From contig NC_134368.1 of the NCBI RefSeq assembly GCF_035582795.1, forward strand, positions 38,245,501 through 38,309,500: DNA of 64,000 nucleotides, written 5' to 3'. How positions within the stretch are numbered: the first letter of the stretch is position 1; every line of letters begins with the position of its first letter. Shown here in pieces: positions 22,505 to 35,552 of the stretch. The notes beneath the pieces were generated by a model. The model searched no databases, had not been told where the DNA came from, and saw nothing but the letters and a program-made list of their open reading frames with translations. The DNA is from Mycteria americana. Its lineage: Eukaryota > Chordata > Aves > Ciconiiformes > Ciconiidae. Position numbers and translations under genes: made by a program.

Positions 22505-25500
22505 CTGTAAACAAGAACAGACAGAAGTTTTACCAGCCATCTGTAGCCCTCTAGATGCCAAACAGCCAGGCTTTCTTGGTGTGCTGCCCGTGGACGACAA
22601 CAGGATATGCCACAACTGACAGTGCCAAGGAGTTAATTAAATCTACATACTGCTTGTTCTGCTGAGTTACAGGACTATTTTGCTTGATAATGTTCAGTGC
22701 TTTTTCTCTTTGTCTCCCCAAGAACCTGCACAAATGTAAGATTTAACTTCAGAGGCTGCTTACTGGGCTGCACAGGACAGACCTTTGCAATACTAATACT
22801 TCATATGGGTAAGAGCTATCTTACTACAGTGTCATCTCATCCTCTGAGCTTGTTCGACTATGATTCCTGTCTACCATGGGTCTATCCAAATTAAGGAGAT
22901 TTTTGCAGGTCACGAAGCTGCGCTTTAGAACAGGAACAAGCCCTTCTTTACGCTGAGTCAGGAGACAGAGTCTCTCAGGTAGCTGCAGTCTGAGACCAAA
23001 CTGCAGGGAGGCTCTTATAACCCCTCAAGCTGCTAAAGGAAGGGGGAGGGGAAATCAAACTGTAATGACAGTCTTTACAGTAAAAGAGAAGGAAGCAAAT
23101 GGTACAGAGCAGAGGGGTGGAATATTGGGGACTGATGCCCTTTCTTGCAAATAATTGCAGAAACTCATAAAAGGGGATGTGTGAAAAAGCTGCGGCCAAT
23201 ACAGTTGTGTGAGCTTCCATTTCGATCCAAGTGTCAGCATGCTGCCTAAAAGAGATGAGCAGCTTCTCTCCCCAGAATTTCAGAGGGGTGCAATCCTGAC
23301 TACAGCAGCGTGCTTTGTTGACAGCTAGCAAAGAGAAGGGGCAATGAATGAAAAGAACCAACGTGCAGGTCTAAAATACGCTCGCTCGGTATTTCATGTG
23401 TTACCGTATCTGGGGTGTTCTTGTTGAAAAGGTAGGTGTGCTGTAAAAGGGAGGAAATAAGAGGTGCAGTGGTGAGGTGCAAAAGCACAAGATGGAAAAG
23501 CTAGGATAGGACTATCTGTTTAAAAAGTTTGCTTGACTGTTAAGGCTATGTGTGGCCCAGTATGCCAGATGGACTCTTGGTAAAGAGAGAGGATAGCTGG
23601 GGAACAGGACCTGACAGCAGAACCGCTGTGGTTAGCCAGAACAGCTAGAAGAGCAGGAGCAGCTAGCAGGAGCGGTTAGCGAGCGCAGCTACGTAGTGGG
23701 GCAGCTCACATTACGGGGTCAACGGTGGTTGGGGTGAGACCTTACAACTGCACAGAATAGGCACATCTCATCTGCCTAACCCTGGGTCTTAACAGCTACA
23801 AGCTGTGAATGAGCTAGTATTGACGGAGGTGGGGAGCAGACAGCTGCCCTCGCAGTTGTCTCAGCAGGAAACAGAGAGAAAGATTTAAATAGCTTTGGCT
23901 GCACTTTTGAAAAGGAGTACTTAGTTTCTGTAGATGATCCAGTTTATCTTCCAATTGACCCCTTCTCCCTTCAGTAAAATACTGTTTAACCCACTTGATT
24001 CATTGCTGACAAATGAGGCAAAAGCCTGTTTAGCTTTCCCAAATTTCTGGGTGGGAGACAAGCAGGAGTCATTAACAGACTTCCACAACCTTAATTCAGC
24101 CTTGCTGCTAATCAAAGCCTGGCAAAAGGTTTGCAAAGGCTTCTCTGCTCTGCCATGAGGGCGGCTTTCTGGAGGGGACAGTTCCTGAGGGAATTATGAA
24201 TTGACTTGGACTCTCAGTTCTTCTTGAATGTGGCAGATTTCTGTCTGCACTTGCTAACAAGTATGGATTTCAGCTGTTGTAAATCCTACATGAAAGCTAT
24301 TGAGCACAAAAATATATTCTAGACAGCACGCTCATCAGTGAGAGCAGCAAGATGCTATAGCAACTTCATAATGACAAAGTTTGTTTATTTTTAACATGTA
24401 TCCTCAGAGCTCTGAAGCAAAACCTCAGAGCTCAGTAAAGCTCACTCACTCCAGAACGTTTCAAAATACTAAGTGGTTTGTATATTTACTTCTGGCTCCT
24501 GGTTGCATTTGCTTGTTCAACAGTGAATATCACAGTCACAGCTTCTTCCTACCTGAGAATTTTGAATCTTTGTGTTCCTCCCACTTCTCTCTTTCTCTCT
24601 GTCATGTCACATGCCCCTGGCACTCCTCACGTTGTTGAGCTCTTTTGTGAAGAGTTTTGACAACTAGCTGTCTGCTCTCATCTCTTTGACCAGACTGGTT
24701 CTTTTCCTGATGTGCCTTTGCTAGTGTTGGTGGATAATTGCATTCTTTAGCCTTTGAGATCTAAATAAACAACCTCTGGTAGTTCTTCACAACCGTGCCT
24801 GATGACAGGTCTCTTATCTCCTGATACAACCACCTTGCCTGGAGTACTTGCAATGTTCCTCCTTCACCGCTTCTGCTGTTCATGGGAGACACTATTCTCA
24901 TGCTGCGCTTTAAGGTCTTTCCCTGTTACTCAATCCCTGGCTATTAAAAAATATATATAGTGGGTTGCGTCATGCGTGCAAAATTAACTTCCATATGCTC
25001 CCTTCTGCTGGGCCACCCTTCTAATGATTTTTTGTCTAAATTAAGTTGTACGGTTCTTCAAGATCATATCCTCTTTTAATGTCGTAAAGTTCTCTATCAT
25101 GATTCTTGTAAAAAGAGATCTGGTTTTGACTGCTTACAATGGGATTACCCATTTTACTGTCTCTTAACACTTCCTTCTTAACTGAGAATTGTAGGATTTT
25201 CGAGGGCATAGGACTTTGATCTTTGAGTAAGTTTGATTTGTAAATATAATTTTCTTAAATAGCAGATTTAGATTTTAACTTCCACATTTATTTCTTCCAT
25301 AATTTAAAACTGTAGCAGGTTTTCAGGACTGAAGTTCATTTTTATCCTCCCAAAGAACTTCATAAGCACCTGGAGTTTTGGTTTTATGTAATGTAATGGG
25401 TTTTACCTCAGGTAATTTAATTTTCAATATTTTATCTTTACATATAAAACATGGTTAATATTAAAGAGAAGTAAAATTGTAGTGGTGCCTGGTATGCATA

Positions 25501-25917
25501 ATTTATATCACTTGTTCTTCTGTTTATTTCAGAGTCTATTTTTTACTACAGTGTTCAGTTTCTGCCTTCAGGCAGAGCATTAGTACAAATCTATGTAGTT
25601 TTTGCTATGAAACTTAGACATCTTTAAAGGGTCCTAAGCTTCTTTTCATTGATTATTGTCTTTCTGCATTTTTATTATTGCTGAAAGCAAACAAAAGTGT
25701 ATTTAAAATAGTACCTAACTTAGCAAATCTGTAAGAAAAAACACCATTTATAATTTCTTAAATTCTTTTGAAAGTAGATAAAAATTAGAGGTTTGAAAAG
25801 CACTGTTCAGATTTACCTTAGCAAGTAACCTTGTCAGGATTATCCATGCCTAATAAGATCTGAATAGAAGGGAACATTCTGTCTTGTTCCATTTGTATGT
25901 TTAGTTTTGTTTCTTAC
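22505..25917 (-). other. TENM2: TENM2 intron (before last exon)
   Basis: This is a 3.4-kb intron with donor CCG|GTAAGA and acceptor TTTACAG. I see no recognisable gene or mobile element. Around 23620-23700 there is a short degenerate run of AGCAG/CAGGAGC/GTTAGC-type sequence, and at 24949-24960 a short AT run. Confidence 0.8.
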
Positions 25918-26048
25918 CGGTATGTCCTCCCATTGCTGGCTCTTCACAAGTTCATAAGAAGGTTCTGTTAAATCAAATTTCGGAACAGGGAAACCAGGAA
26001 TGGCATTGTGCAGATGGAAGCCAAATGTCACTAGCCAGCTGTTAACAT
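25918..26048 (-). CDS. TENM2: TENM2 exon: post-RHS-core linker
   Basis: This 131-nt exon carries two bases completing Asp, then 43 codons, ending in phase 0. It reads [20 protein letters not shown], then [20 protein letters not shown] and EDIP. Acceptor CTTTCAG|ATG and donor CCG|GTAAGA are good. It continues the RHS core and forms the linker threading out of the YD barrel before the C-terminal domain. Joined to the last exon the protein reads [12 protein letters not shown]; mammalian TENM2 has a very similar junction. Codons read past the donor into the intron are not coding. Confidence 0.96.
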
Positions 26049-28797
26049 CTGAAAGAGAATTATTAAAAAAAAGGAGAAAAATATTAGAATTGGTCTATAT
26101 TTTGCAATCATACCATTTTTACATGGAATAGTTTTTGGCATAGTTGATTTCCTTCTGTAACATGAAAATTATTCGACAGTCTTCGTTTTGATATGGATGG
26201 ATTTAGATTTGTACTACAGCTAGAACAGCAAGCCTATGCAGTAAACTTGAAGTTCAAAACTTACAAGAAAACTTTTGTTCTATGTAAGAATTGCACTATG
26301 CTCGTTTGAAAGGCATTGCAGATTTCAGCAATTCTGAAGGCCTCAGTGACTTCCAGAACAACCACAGAAGCACAATTAAAGTGAGATTTCCTTCTAATAT
26401 AGCCTAAACTAATTGGGATTTCATGGTCAGGCTGAACGTGCTCTATGTCGCACCTGCAGCATCAATACTTTAAAACAAAGCAAGAAAGAAGAGGTACTGC
26501 AGAGCACATCCTGTCCTTTTGTTACGTATGTGGTATTGTAATGTCTTCAAACTACCCCTGAAATAACACCTATATGGTCAATTACCTTTTAAATTATTCG
26601 GCAGATATTTTATGATGATTCAAGACAAATTTCTCCCTCTTCAAGATGAAGTTGGACTGATGAAATTAAAAGCTAATGAAATGTATTACAGTTGCATCAG
26701 TAAGCAGACAAGATACTATATTAGCATTAGGTAACATTATTTATGATACATTTTATGTTCTGTTAAAATAAATAAATTAGGGATGCCAACAATTAATTAG
26801 TTAACAATCGCTGGGCAAGAATGGGTGCTCTGCCTTGTTTCTGTCTTTCTACCCTATCTTTCACAAATACTAAGCTTAGCAGAAGTTGGCAGAGTGCTCC
26901 TTACTAAGTCTAGTAGTTTTCACTTAAGAAAATCCCAAATAAGTGGAACAAGGAACCAAATTTTCCCAAATGTTAAAAGAATAAAAAATATTTACCTTAA
27001 AATAATTTCTAAACTTTCCGGATAAATTATATGCTCTGCATCTAAAATTGCCAGTCAGCCAAATCACTCATTGTAAGGATAACCTTATATGAGCAGTGCG
27101 TCTGTGTATTCCATACATGAAAGATGTTAAGAAAAGAACTAAAACTGTATTTTGAGGGCAATTTTTGAACTAAGCGCATCATTTTCAATCCCACAAAGAA
27201 TCTGATTGCAACTGCATCCCCTACAGCACATGCTGCTAAAAGAGGACAGATTCAAAGGTCTGTTATTATCCTTGCTCCCAGGCAGCCCCTGAGCAACCCT
27301 GTTAACAGCTGATGTTTGTTAAATTAATGGAAACCCACTTGATTCCCAGGATGCTTTTTGAGTGGTAGTCTCACAGCTCGTAAGTAAGTGGGGCTGAGCC
27401 CCTCCTGTAGTCTGGCACTGTCTGTGTCAAATATTTTGGATTATTTACATCTATTCAAATCTGAAAATTCAAATGTATCTGAGCAATGAATTTTTCAGAA
27501 ACTTCTGGTGATGTGCAATCAGATTTTTTTGTATGTAGAATAATGGAAAACACTACACATCACTAACTCTAGACCCACAAAAAACATATAGGTTCCCTAA
27601 GAACTCAGTTATATGAGAAGTGGCACATTAGCAGCTTTTTGTTGGCAAAAGAGAAATTCACACTCCTTTTTCTATATCCTACTCCTTCCCGGCTCCTGGC
27701 TGTGTACTCATTACTTTGTGCTGGCCCTGGAGCTTATTGGATGTCTCTTTCTTAGCCAAATTACATTAGTAGCCTTGCAAAAACCTACCCTGGAAAATAT
27801 CAGCAAACTTCCAGTGAATATTTGCTGCCATGTTAATGAGTTAAATTGCTCACAGAAAGACCCCTCCTGCCCTTGCTGCCTCACAGTCTCACTCCCTCTT
27901 GTCTTTGGTCTTTTCGGTCCATGAATATGCACTTTTTACTGCTCAGTAGCCCAGAGCCATGAAGAAGCCTGACTCTAATCCACATGTAAGGAGACGCTCA
28001 TGAACAGTCTTGAGGGGTTCTTACTCTTGTATTTGCTCAAGGAGTCTATTTTTTTCATGATAAGAGCACTGGGTAATGCGTAACAGTATTGAAAGGAGAA
28101 CCTAGGGCTCCTCTTGCCTCTCCCAATGCACTGAGATCTCCAGCTGGGGCACCTTGTGTTACAGTTCAGTCAGCGGGAGAGGAAGAGATGTATTCCGCTG
28201 GTACTCCAAAATGTACTTTGGAAAACCCAACCCCTCTGTATACTGAATTACCTTTTTGGGTTAACAGTCCAATATTAAAGCACCATAAGGACTGTGTAGG
28301 GCACAAGGTTTAGGTTTAGTTACCTAAACCTGAAGGCTAATAGATCTTAGCCTGTGGATCTTAATCTCTTACACAGGTACCTAAATCATTGTCTAAAGCC
28401 AGATGAGATATTTTCAAGATCTCCCATTTGCTATTTCACTATTCCTGATAAGTGTGTTTGCTGTAATTATTCTTATTGTTAAGTGCTTAATGCTTCCTCA
28501 TAAAGAACTCTTCCAAATAGGACAGGTTTAGGTACTTCACAAAAATTGTGAATTCCAGTCTAAATTGGATGTCTATAGGTCTAGCACCCCCAAACTAAAA
28601 TCACTTTGTTGATGTGCTTCTAAATGCCAAGTACTTTTCTGAACAGTTATCTTCCCTGAGAGTTTCTTTACTAACCTTCCCCAGACAACATCTTTGGCCT
28701 GTAACCCAGATAATCAGATTCCAAATTATGAGAACACAGAAAGGTAAATTTTTGAGCAAGTGGGAGACAGTCTTGCAATTAAGTAACCTTCTTTTAC
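26049..28797 (-). other. TENM2: TENM2 intron
   Basis: This is a 2.7-kb intron between the large RHS exon and the linker exon. It is A/T-rich and shows no repeat or gene that I can recognise. Confidence 0.8.
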
Positions 28798-30409
28798 CTG
28801 TGATATAATCCTTCACATCGTGTATTTTACTGGCTGGGTTGTTATTTCTAAACATGTACAAATTAAAAGGAGCTGGATCCTTCCCAATTCTCTTCCAGAT
28901 TTCAATATCAGGTGTTGTCCACCGGCCTGCCAGTATGTCATAATCTCTTTCTCCAAAGTGGACTAGCTTGGTCAGTGGGTCATATAAGCCTCCGTGGAAT
29001 CCTATTACCAGCTGGAAGTCAAGGTTAGAGTCAAAATAGATTTCTCCATAAGCAGTGTATTGAATTTGTTTAAGCATAAGACCATTGCTACTGAAAACAG
29101 CCAGTGGTGTCCCTGTATTGTCTGATGCAATGTAAAACTCGTCTCCACTGCTAATTTCCATGGCAAAAAGGTGTCCTTGCAGATCATAGTAAAGAGATGT
29201 GATTTCAGAACTTGAGTGGTTATATACGTGAGTTATCCTGGTTGGGTAAGTAAGGTCTGCGTAAAAAAACTGGAGATGCTGTCCAAGGCTAGTTTTACTG
29301 GAAACTCGTCGTCCAAGTCCATCATAACGGTAAATCACTGTCCACCCGCTGCCTTTGCTATAAACTCGAGTAAGAAGGCCCTTTGAACTGTATTCAAAGA
29401 TCTCAGTACCCCTCTGACGCAGAAATCCATCTTCATCTAATCGGTACTGAACATCACCTAGTCGAGTTATTCTGTCTCTCAGGTCATAGCGAAGTGGCGT
29501 CAAACGGGCGCTGCTACTGGGGTTGAGCAAGTGGAGGTTGCCATTCAGGTCATAGTTGTATCGCCACATTATTTTTTCATTCAGATAAACTGTCTGGAGC
29601 TGACCATCTACATCATATTCGTAAGCATATTTCGTGGTGTTGGCAAATGGCCCGATCTTAATTTCTCTTTTTGTCACTCGTCCCATGTTATCATACTGAA
29701 TTGTAATCCAATACATTAATGACCGAAATATTTCATATTGAATTTCCTTGATGCGGCCGTGTGCATCAAAGTGTTTTGTGTAGGTCATTACAGCTGTCGA
29801 AATGATCTGATTAATATCATAATATATAACTCCAAATTTTCCAAATTGTTCAACTTTGCCAGAGATATCATCAAACTGGTAGAGATCAATAGGCAATGGG
29901 GTTTCATTGATGACACCTTGCATGCTAGTCACTCTGAAGCTATTGTCGTAGCTGTAGTCAAATCGGGCATTTACCATTCCGTCTTCACTAAAGCGGAAAA
30001 TCTGTCTGTCAATCAATGGGCCAATTTGCCTGTATCTAATGGTGCAGATAAAACCATCGCTTTGGAGGTTTACTGTTTTCAGGACTCCTGCTGTCTCATC
30101 ATAAGTAAAACTAACTCTTGTACTATCATATAAAATTTCTGAGAGCTTGGTCTGCCGTCTGTACTTGAATAATACTCTTCGGCTTGTCCCCAGGAAAGCA
30201 GTTTGAAGGAGCTGCCCTTCTTCATTGTAGTCCATTATAACAGAAGCATTACTTTCCGGGGGGTTGTATATATTCCGGTAATAGCCAATCGAGCGGATAG
30301 TCTGCATGGTATGACGAGCAACACTGGGCATGGTGACAGCAGAAAGCCGATCCAACAAATCATATTCGAAGATATACTGCCGTTGGCTATGAAGCAGAAG
30401 AACCATTGA
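28798..30409 (-). CDS. TENM2: TENM2 large exon: YD-repeat barrel and RHS-associated core
   Basis: This 1612-nt exon encodes 537 residues plus one base of Asp. It begins [20 protein letters not shown] right after acceptor TTTTCAG and ends [19 protein letters not shown] motifs recur throughout ([64 protein letters not shown]). Near the end is the RHS-associated core (about 28840-28990): [20 protein letters not shown] followed by RWTTPD and [12 protein letters not shown]. In the bacterial relatives this core plugs the shell and precedes the toxic C-terminal domain. The frame is open and uninterrupted, and one uninterrupted exon for this part is normal for vertebrate teneurins. Confidence 0.99.
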
Positions 30410-31602
30410 CTGAAAATTAAGAACAGATTTTTACCATGTGACAAATGGGGAGTACCACCCCCCCATATACTGATACTATTTCTTCACAAAAATGTGACAT
30501 TCCCACTTGAGAAAATTATCTCCTCTTTAATTGAGTTATCCTTGACCTTACATGTTGTTAACATCTCCCTGCCTAATTTACTTGGATGCTTAATTGTAAG
30601 GGGTTCTGTAATTAGTAGTTCCACATTCATAATTTGCTACTTGTTATGACTGTATCACTCTTTTATCAAGCACTCACAGCTAAACAGCAGATTGTCAATG
30701 GATTCAGATAAGTCATGTTTAATATGGGAAGAAGTAAAACTGTCTTAGAGCCATTAACTCACGAGGAGAACAACATATGGGAGATAAAATTTCTTCCCTA
30801 CAATTAGAGATGATTTTGAAGCATTTGAATAGCCTGAGATCCCTGAATACTGTGTTCTTGTTCTGTAAGCTTTTAAGACATAGGCAAAACAATTGTTTGA
30901 TTTTTTATATTAAAAGGAGCTACTCGGAATTATTCTGACATTTTTCTGATGCGTGGCTATTATGTATCATAGGTCTTGATTAAATTATGTCTGCAATGAC
31001 TAGTAAACAGTATTTCCTGAGCAACAGCTTCAATATTTAAACCCCAGAAAGAAATGGATTCTCTTTTTGCATAGCAGGCATGAGATCTCACAAGGGGGAT
31101 TTTCACAGATATTTCTAGAGGGAGAGCTATCATTCAGCAATCATTGTATATAATGAAGATTCCCAATCTTTTGCCTATCATTTATTTTGATGCTACAACA
31201 TATAGCAAGTACAAATAGACAGCTGTAACTACTTAGAAACAAGAGCTTTTCTTGGTAGTGAAAAAAACCAACAGTGAAGAATTTACAAACAAATTATTTT
31301 CAACTGAATTATGCTGCAGAGATCTAGTCCCTGTACCTTATTTTGTGTTAAGATAGAAGGTAAATACAGATGCTTCTTGTTAGTCAGTGGCCTAAATAAT
31401 TTAAAAAGACATCAATTCCTAGCAATTAGCTACAGCGTGATTACATATCTATTGTATCAAACAGTCCCCTAGGAATCACATGTTGATACTTAGAATAATT
31501 GAAATGTGCTTCTACTACTTGTTTTTGCTTTGTATGCAGCAGTCAGATGCTGCAGAACTTCAGCACATTCAAAGCATTTTTAAAAACCTGAGTGTTCTTT
31601 AC
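30410..31602 (-). other. TENM2: TENM2 intron
   Basis: This is a 1.2-kb intron with donor AAAAG|GTAAAG and acceptor TTTTCAG. It is A/T-rich, and nothing further is recognised in it. Confidence 0.85.
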
Positions 31603-31899
31603 CTTTTCCAAATATGTGTAACTCCAAGTTTTCCCATCAGCAAACACTCTAGACACTATCCTTCCCTGTCCATCATACTCAATTTTTTCACTAGTCGTCC
31701 CTCGCTGTATGCTGCCTATTTGACCTGTGGATGAATAGGTAACATTGACAGCCATCAGCTTGCTGCTCGGTAGCCACAGGGTGGGGTGCCCTGACGTGTC
31801 GTAGGCAATCCTCAGCAGAAATTTACGGTGGTCATCGTAGATCTTTTCTGTCTTTGTTGTTCGATCAAAGTCAACTGAAAGGAGGTTTCTGCCATTCAC
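31603..31899 (-). CDS. TENM2: TENM2 exon: YD-repeat barrel
   Basis: This 297-nt exon is 99 codons, phase 0 at both ends. It reads [60 protein letters not shown], then [20 protein letters not shown] and YTYLEK. Several YD-type motifs are visible ([27 protein letters not shown]). Acceptor TTAAAAAG|GTG and donor AAAAG|GTAAAG are present. The acceptor has a weak pyrimidine tract, but both flanking junctions fit known TENM2 protein exactly. Confidence 0.97.
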
Positions 31900-33398
31900 C
31901 TTTTTAAAGCAAACAAAATGACACAATAAATCATGCTGTTCAAACCTTAGCCACTTATTTCCACAAAGCTAGCTATTCTTTAAATACCATTTACAGTGAT
32001 TGATTTGCTGTGTGTGTAAATTATTTTAGCAACTTCTTGGTATAAATGTAGGGCACTACATTAGCATCTACTTTAGAAGGTCTCATTATATGAAGAGATG
32101 GCCCAGAATTTGTTGCAATGTGTTCTTTCTTGATGCTTAGTCAACTGTTAAGAAAATACTGAAAGATGTGCCCTGAAAACTTCTGTAATAAATGGGGCCA
32201 TTTCAGCGAACAAACTACTTCTTTTGTAGGCAGTCCAAAGTATATCTGCAAATTATTGTCAAAACATATTCCCAGCAACTGCTTGGCCAGTTCATAACAA
32301 TCACGCTAAGAAAGAACTGAATCCTAATCCTCCACAGCAAGTATTTTTCAAAACGGTAAATACAAAATTAAGATCTTCAGAAGCATGTTAGATCTTCAAA
32401 TTAAGATTGAACGGTGTTTAGAACATAGGCTTTCCCTTTCCGGATCAAATGGAAGTTTAACTCAGTATACCATGCACAGCTGCAATACGTTTATGAGGTT
32501 GAAATCCTTAGTAGAGGATTATGTCTTTTGCCTAGTTAACCGACCACTTACTTAAAGCCATAAATGACTGGAAGGCTACTGAACCACTGAAAAACAGTTA
32601 TAATTGCTTTGAAGTTTATAACTGTTTTAATTTGAAATTAAAGCCTTAGCCTAGATACATTTGTGTTGAAAATCGTATTATTTATATATGTAAACTATAG
32701 TGGTGGATAGTGATTTCTATACTTTTTCATTGAAGCTCCCCCCCCCGCTGCCTTTAGTGTTCTAAATATCCTAACTTTCAGTTTCATTGAGTCAGCTCTC
32801 ATTTTTGTATTTATGAAAGGAAAATGTCTGGTTTTCTTTTCCCACATTGGTATCTTTGCAATTCTCCGTTCCCCCTCTGCACTGAACTGTTTTTTAGTGT
32901 TCTCAAACAGGCCTCCAGGATTTCTTTGTTCACCTGTAAACCATTTCTGTATCTGTTGTCTCCTTTTAAAGTTATTCCAGGTGAGGGTGAAACACTGATA
33001 ACTAAGATTTTTCAACACTGTATTTTGCTAACATATGGGAAGTAGGGGACAAATAGTTATGTGTATTAAGATTGTTTTTAACATTCCTTTTCAAGTACTT
33101 GAGGCATATGTTGCAAAGAGGTGAAGAAAGATAGCTAAATGACATTCAGAAAAGAACAAGAAAATAAATATCCTGACCAAAGAAATTACTGGAGGATCTT
33201 TGCATTTTTCAGGGCTGCATGTTCAAAAATCCATATATCATGGATGTTGGTACTTATATCCTGAGGCTGATAAGCTTCTAAAAGATCAATATTAATTAGG
33301 TCCTTTATTATTGGCATAAAAAGTATTAAAGTGGTGGTGATGGGTCATAGGCAAATATGAAAAAAAATCCTACAAATGCTCAGTTTTGCTTATATCGG

Positions 33399-33424
33399 TC
33401 TGTCTGTCTGTCCATCTATCTATA
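33399..33424. repeat. TCTG/TCTA simple repeat
   Basis: A short tetranucleotide run (TCTG three times, then CATC and TATC variants) within a TENM2 intron. Confidence 0.85.
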
Positions 33425-34539
33425 TTATCTTTCTCTTTTTCAGTATGAAACCACTGGCATGAGAACAATCTGCACTATCAATTTCAGAACAAAGATCATG
33501 TTTTCATGTAAATCTTCTAAATAAGGAACACAAAGTCTAGCAGATGCAGAATAGCTACTTCGTATATTTAATGAGCCATCAAATGTTATATACTTTGAAA
33601 AATTAACACCACAAGACTGATTCTAAAAGTAGGTTAAACTTAACTACGAAGCATTCCCATTCACTTCCTTTTTGTCTTTTTTTTTTACTTTTTCATTTTC
33701 AGGTAGCTTTTGCTTAAATTTTCCAACCTTTAATATTCGATCATTTGCCTAAATTCACTCTTAAATCTTGTTTACCTCTGGCTTTCATTTCCCAGCCTCT
33801 CCCACACATGCCTGCACTCATCTCTGCATCTCCCTGCCTGTTTTGCTTCTCTGCTTTTTTTTCCCCCCTCCCTTTCTCTCAATCTTCCCTTCCTTATTTT
33901 ACATTTAATTATGATTTTTATTAATTTTCTCATCTACCTCTCGGGCTTAGACACTGAAGTGAGAATGGGCACTTCTGATTTCTGAATTGGCAAAGAGGGG
34001 AGGGTGGTTTTTATGGTTAAGGCAGATGTCCAAGCAATAGTGGTTAATTTCTTGGCTAAGCACATCCTTCCGGTGTAAATTGCAGCAAAGTACTTAATCT
34101 GGCTGTCTCACTGCCTTATCTGCTAAATGGGATAATAACATCCCTTGCCTTCTCACTTTCCATCTGTCTGGTCTGTGTAAGGGCAGGATACGAGGGGAAA
34201 GAAAGGAAATGCCTCTTTCTCCAGCCAGATTCATGCTTCCAGATTCTGCTGACAGAGCACTTGCTTTCAGACGTGAGCTTTTGGTGAAATTTTTGGCTGT
34301 GCTTGCATAATCTCGTAATACAGATAGCAATTATAATAACAACCAGTTTTGGACAAATTGGACAGTATGGGGCTGGAATAACATATGTCAGCTAAAGTAC
34401 TGCCTTCAACTGAAGCGTTTCTTAACAATGGCTCTGCTACCAAAACGCTTTTACAGCAAAACTTGAACGTTTTTTTGTGCCTAAGACAGTCACACTCCAA
34501 ATATATTTGAAACCTCTGGGTTTCATTATGATAAAAATA

Positions 34540-35552
34540 TGCGGTGGGTTGACCCTGGCTGGATGCCAGGTGCCCACCAAAGCCGCTCTACCACTCCCCT
34601 CCTCAGCTGGACAGGGGAGAGAAAATACAATGAAAGGCTCGTGGGTCAAGATAAGGGCGGGGAGAGATCACTCACCAATTACCATCAGGGGCAAAACAGA
34701 CTCGACTTGAGGAAAATTAATTGAATTTATTGCCAATCAAATTAGAGTAGGATAATGAGAAATAAAAACTAAACCTTAAAACACCCCCCACCCACTCCTC
34801 CCTTCTTCCCGGGCTCAACTTCACTCCTGAATTCTCTACCTCCTCCCCCCAGTGGCACAGGGCGACAGGGAACAGGGGTTGCGGTCAGTTCCTCACATGT
34901 TGTCTCTGCTGCTCCTTCCTCCTCATGGGAGGACTCCTCACACTCTTCCCCTGCTCCAGCGTGGGGTCCCTCCCACGGGAAACAGTCCTCTCTCCACGGA
35001 TCCTGCCAGGAGCCTGCTCCAGCGTGGGCTTCCCACAGGGTCACAGCCTCCTTTGAGCATCCACCTGCTCCAGCGTGGGGTCCTCCACAGGCTGCAGATG
35101 GATATCTGCTCCACCATTAACCTCCATGGGCTGCAGGTGGATATCTGCTCCACCATTAACCTCCATGGGCTGCAGGGGCACAGCCTGCCTCACCATGGTC
35201 TTCACCACAGGCTGCATCTCTGCACCATGGGCTGCATCTCTGCTCCGGCTCCTGCAGCACCTCCTCCCCCTCCTTCTTCACTGACCTTGGTGTCTGCAGG
35301 GCTGTTTCTCTCACATATTCTCACTCCTCTCTCCGGCTGCAATTGCTGTTGCACAGCAACTTTTCCCCCCCTTCTTAAATATGCTATCCCAGAGGCACTG
35401 CCACCATCGCTGATGGGTTTGGCCTTGGCCAGCTGGCTGCCATTGGCTGCCATAGGCTCTGTTGGACATAGGGGAAGCTTCTAGCAGCTTCTGACAGAAG
35501 CCACCCCTGTAGCCCCCCCGCTACCAAAACCTTGCCATACAAACCCAATACA
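34540..35552 (-). mobile_element. Solo LTR of an avian endogenous retrovirus (ERVL-like)
   Basis: This 1013-bp element starts TG and ends CA and is flanked by the same five bases, AAATA (34535-34539 and 35553-35557), a target-site duplication. Read on the minus strand it opens TGTATTGGGTTTGTATGG, has a TATA-like ATATTTAAG (35374-35382), an AATAAA signal (34726-34731), and closes with the GGTCAACCCACCGCA end common to avian LTRs. The interior is GC-rich with recurring GCTCCAGCGTGGG units. No gag, pol or env is attached, so it is a solo LTR left by recombination. A 5-bp duplication favours a class III (ERVL-type) origin. It lies in sense with TENM2. Confidence 0.88.
35092..35169. repeat. 39-bp tandem duplication inside the LTR
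   Basis: Two adjacent 39-bp units (35092-35130 and 35131-35169), each beginning CTGCAG and ending CTCCATGGG, differ at one base (A or G at the seventh position). A third partial copy begins at 35170. This is a recent internal duplication in a GC-rich part of the LTR. Confidence 0.93.

Noticed and set aside
22505..22615. Upstream extension of the last exon's open frame, with a Met
   Set aside because: Splice phase and agreement with TENM2 protein place the acceptor at 22505/22504. The extra codons are intron.
29738..30133. 131-codon open frame on the plus strand
   Set aside because: It lies opposite the TENM2 1.6-kb coding exon. It is a shadow of conserved coding sequence and has no family resemblance.
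34852..35484. 210-codon open frame on the plus strand
   Set aside because: It lies wholly inside the solo LTR, in antisense. It is low-complexity and made of GC-rich repeat units, so it is not a gene.
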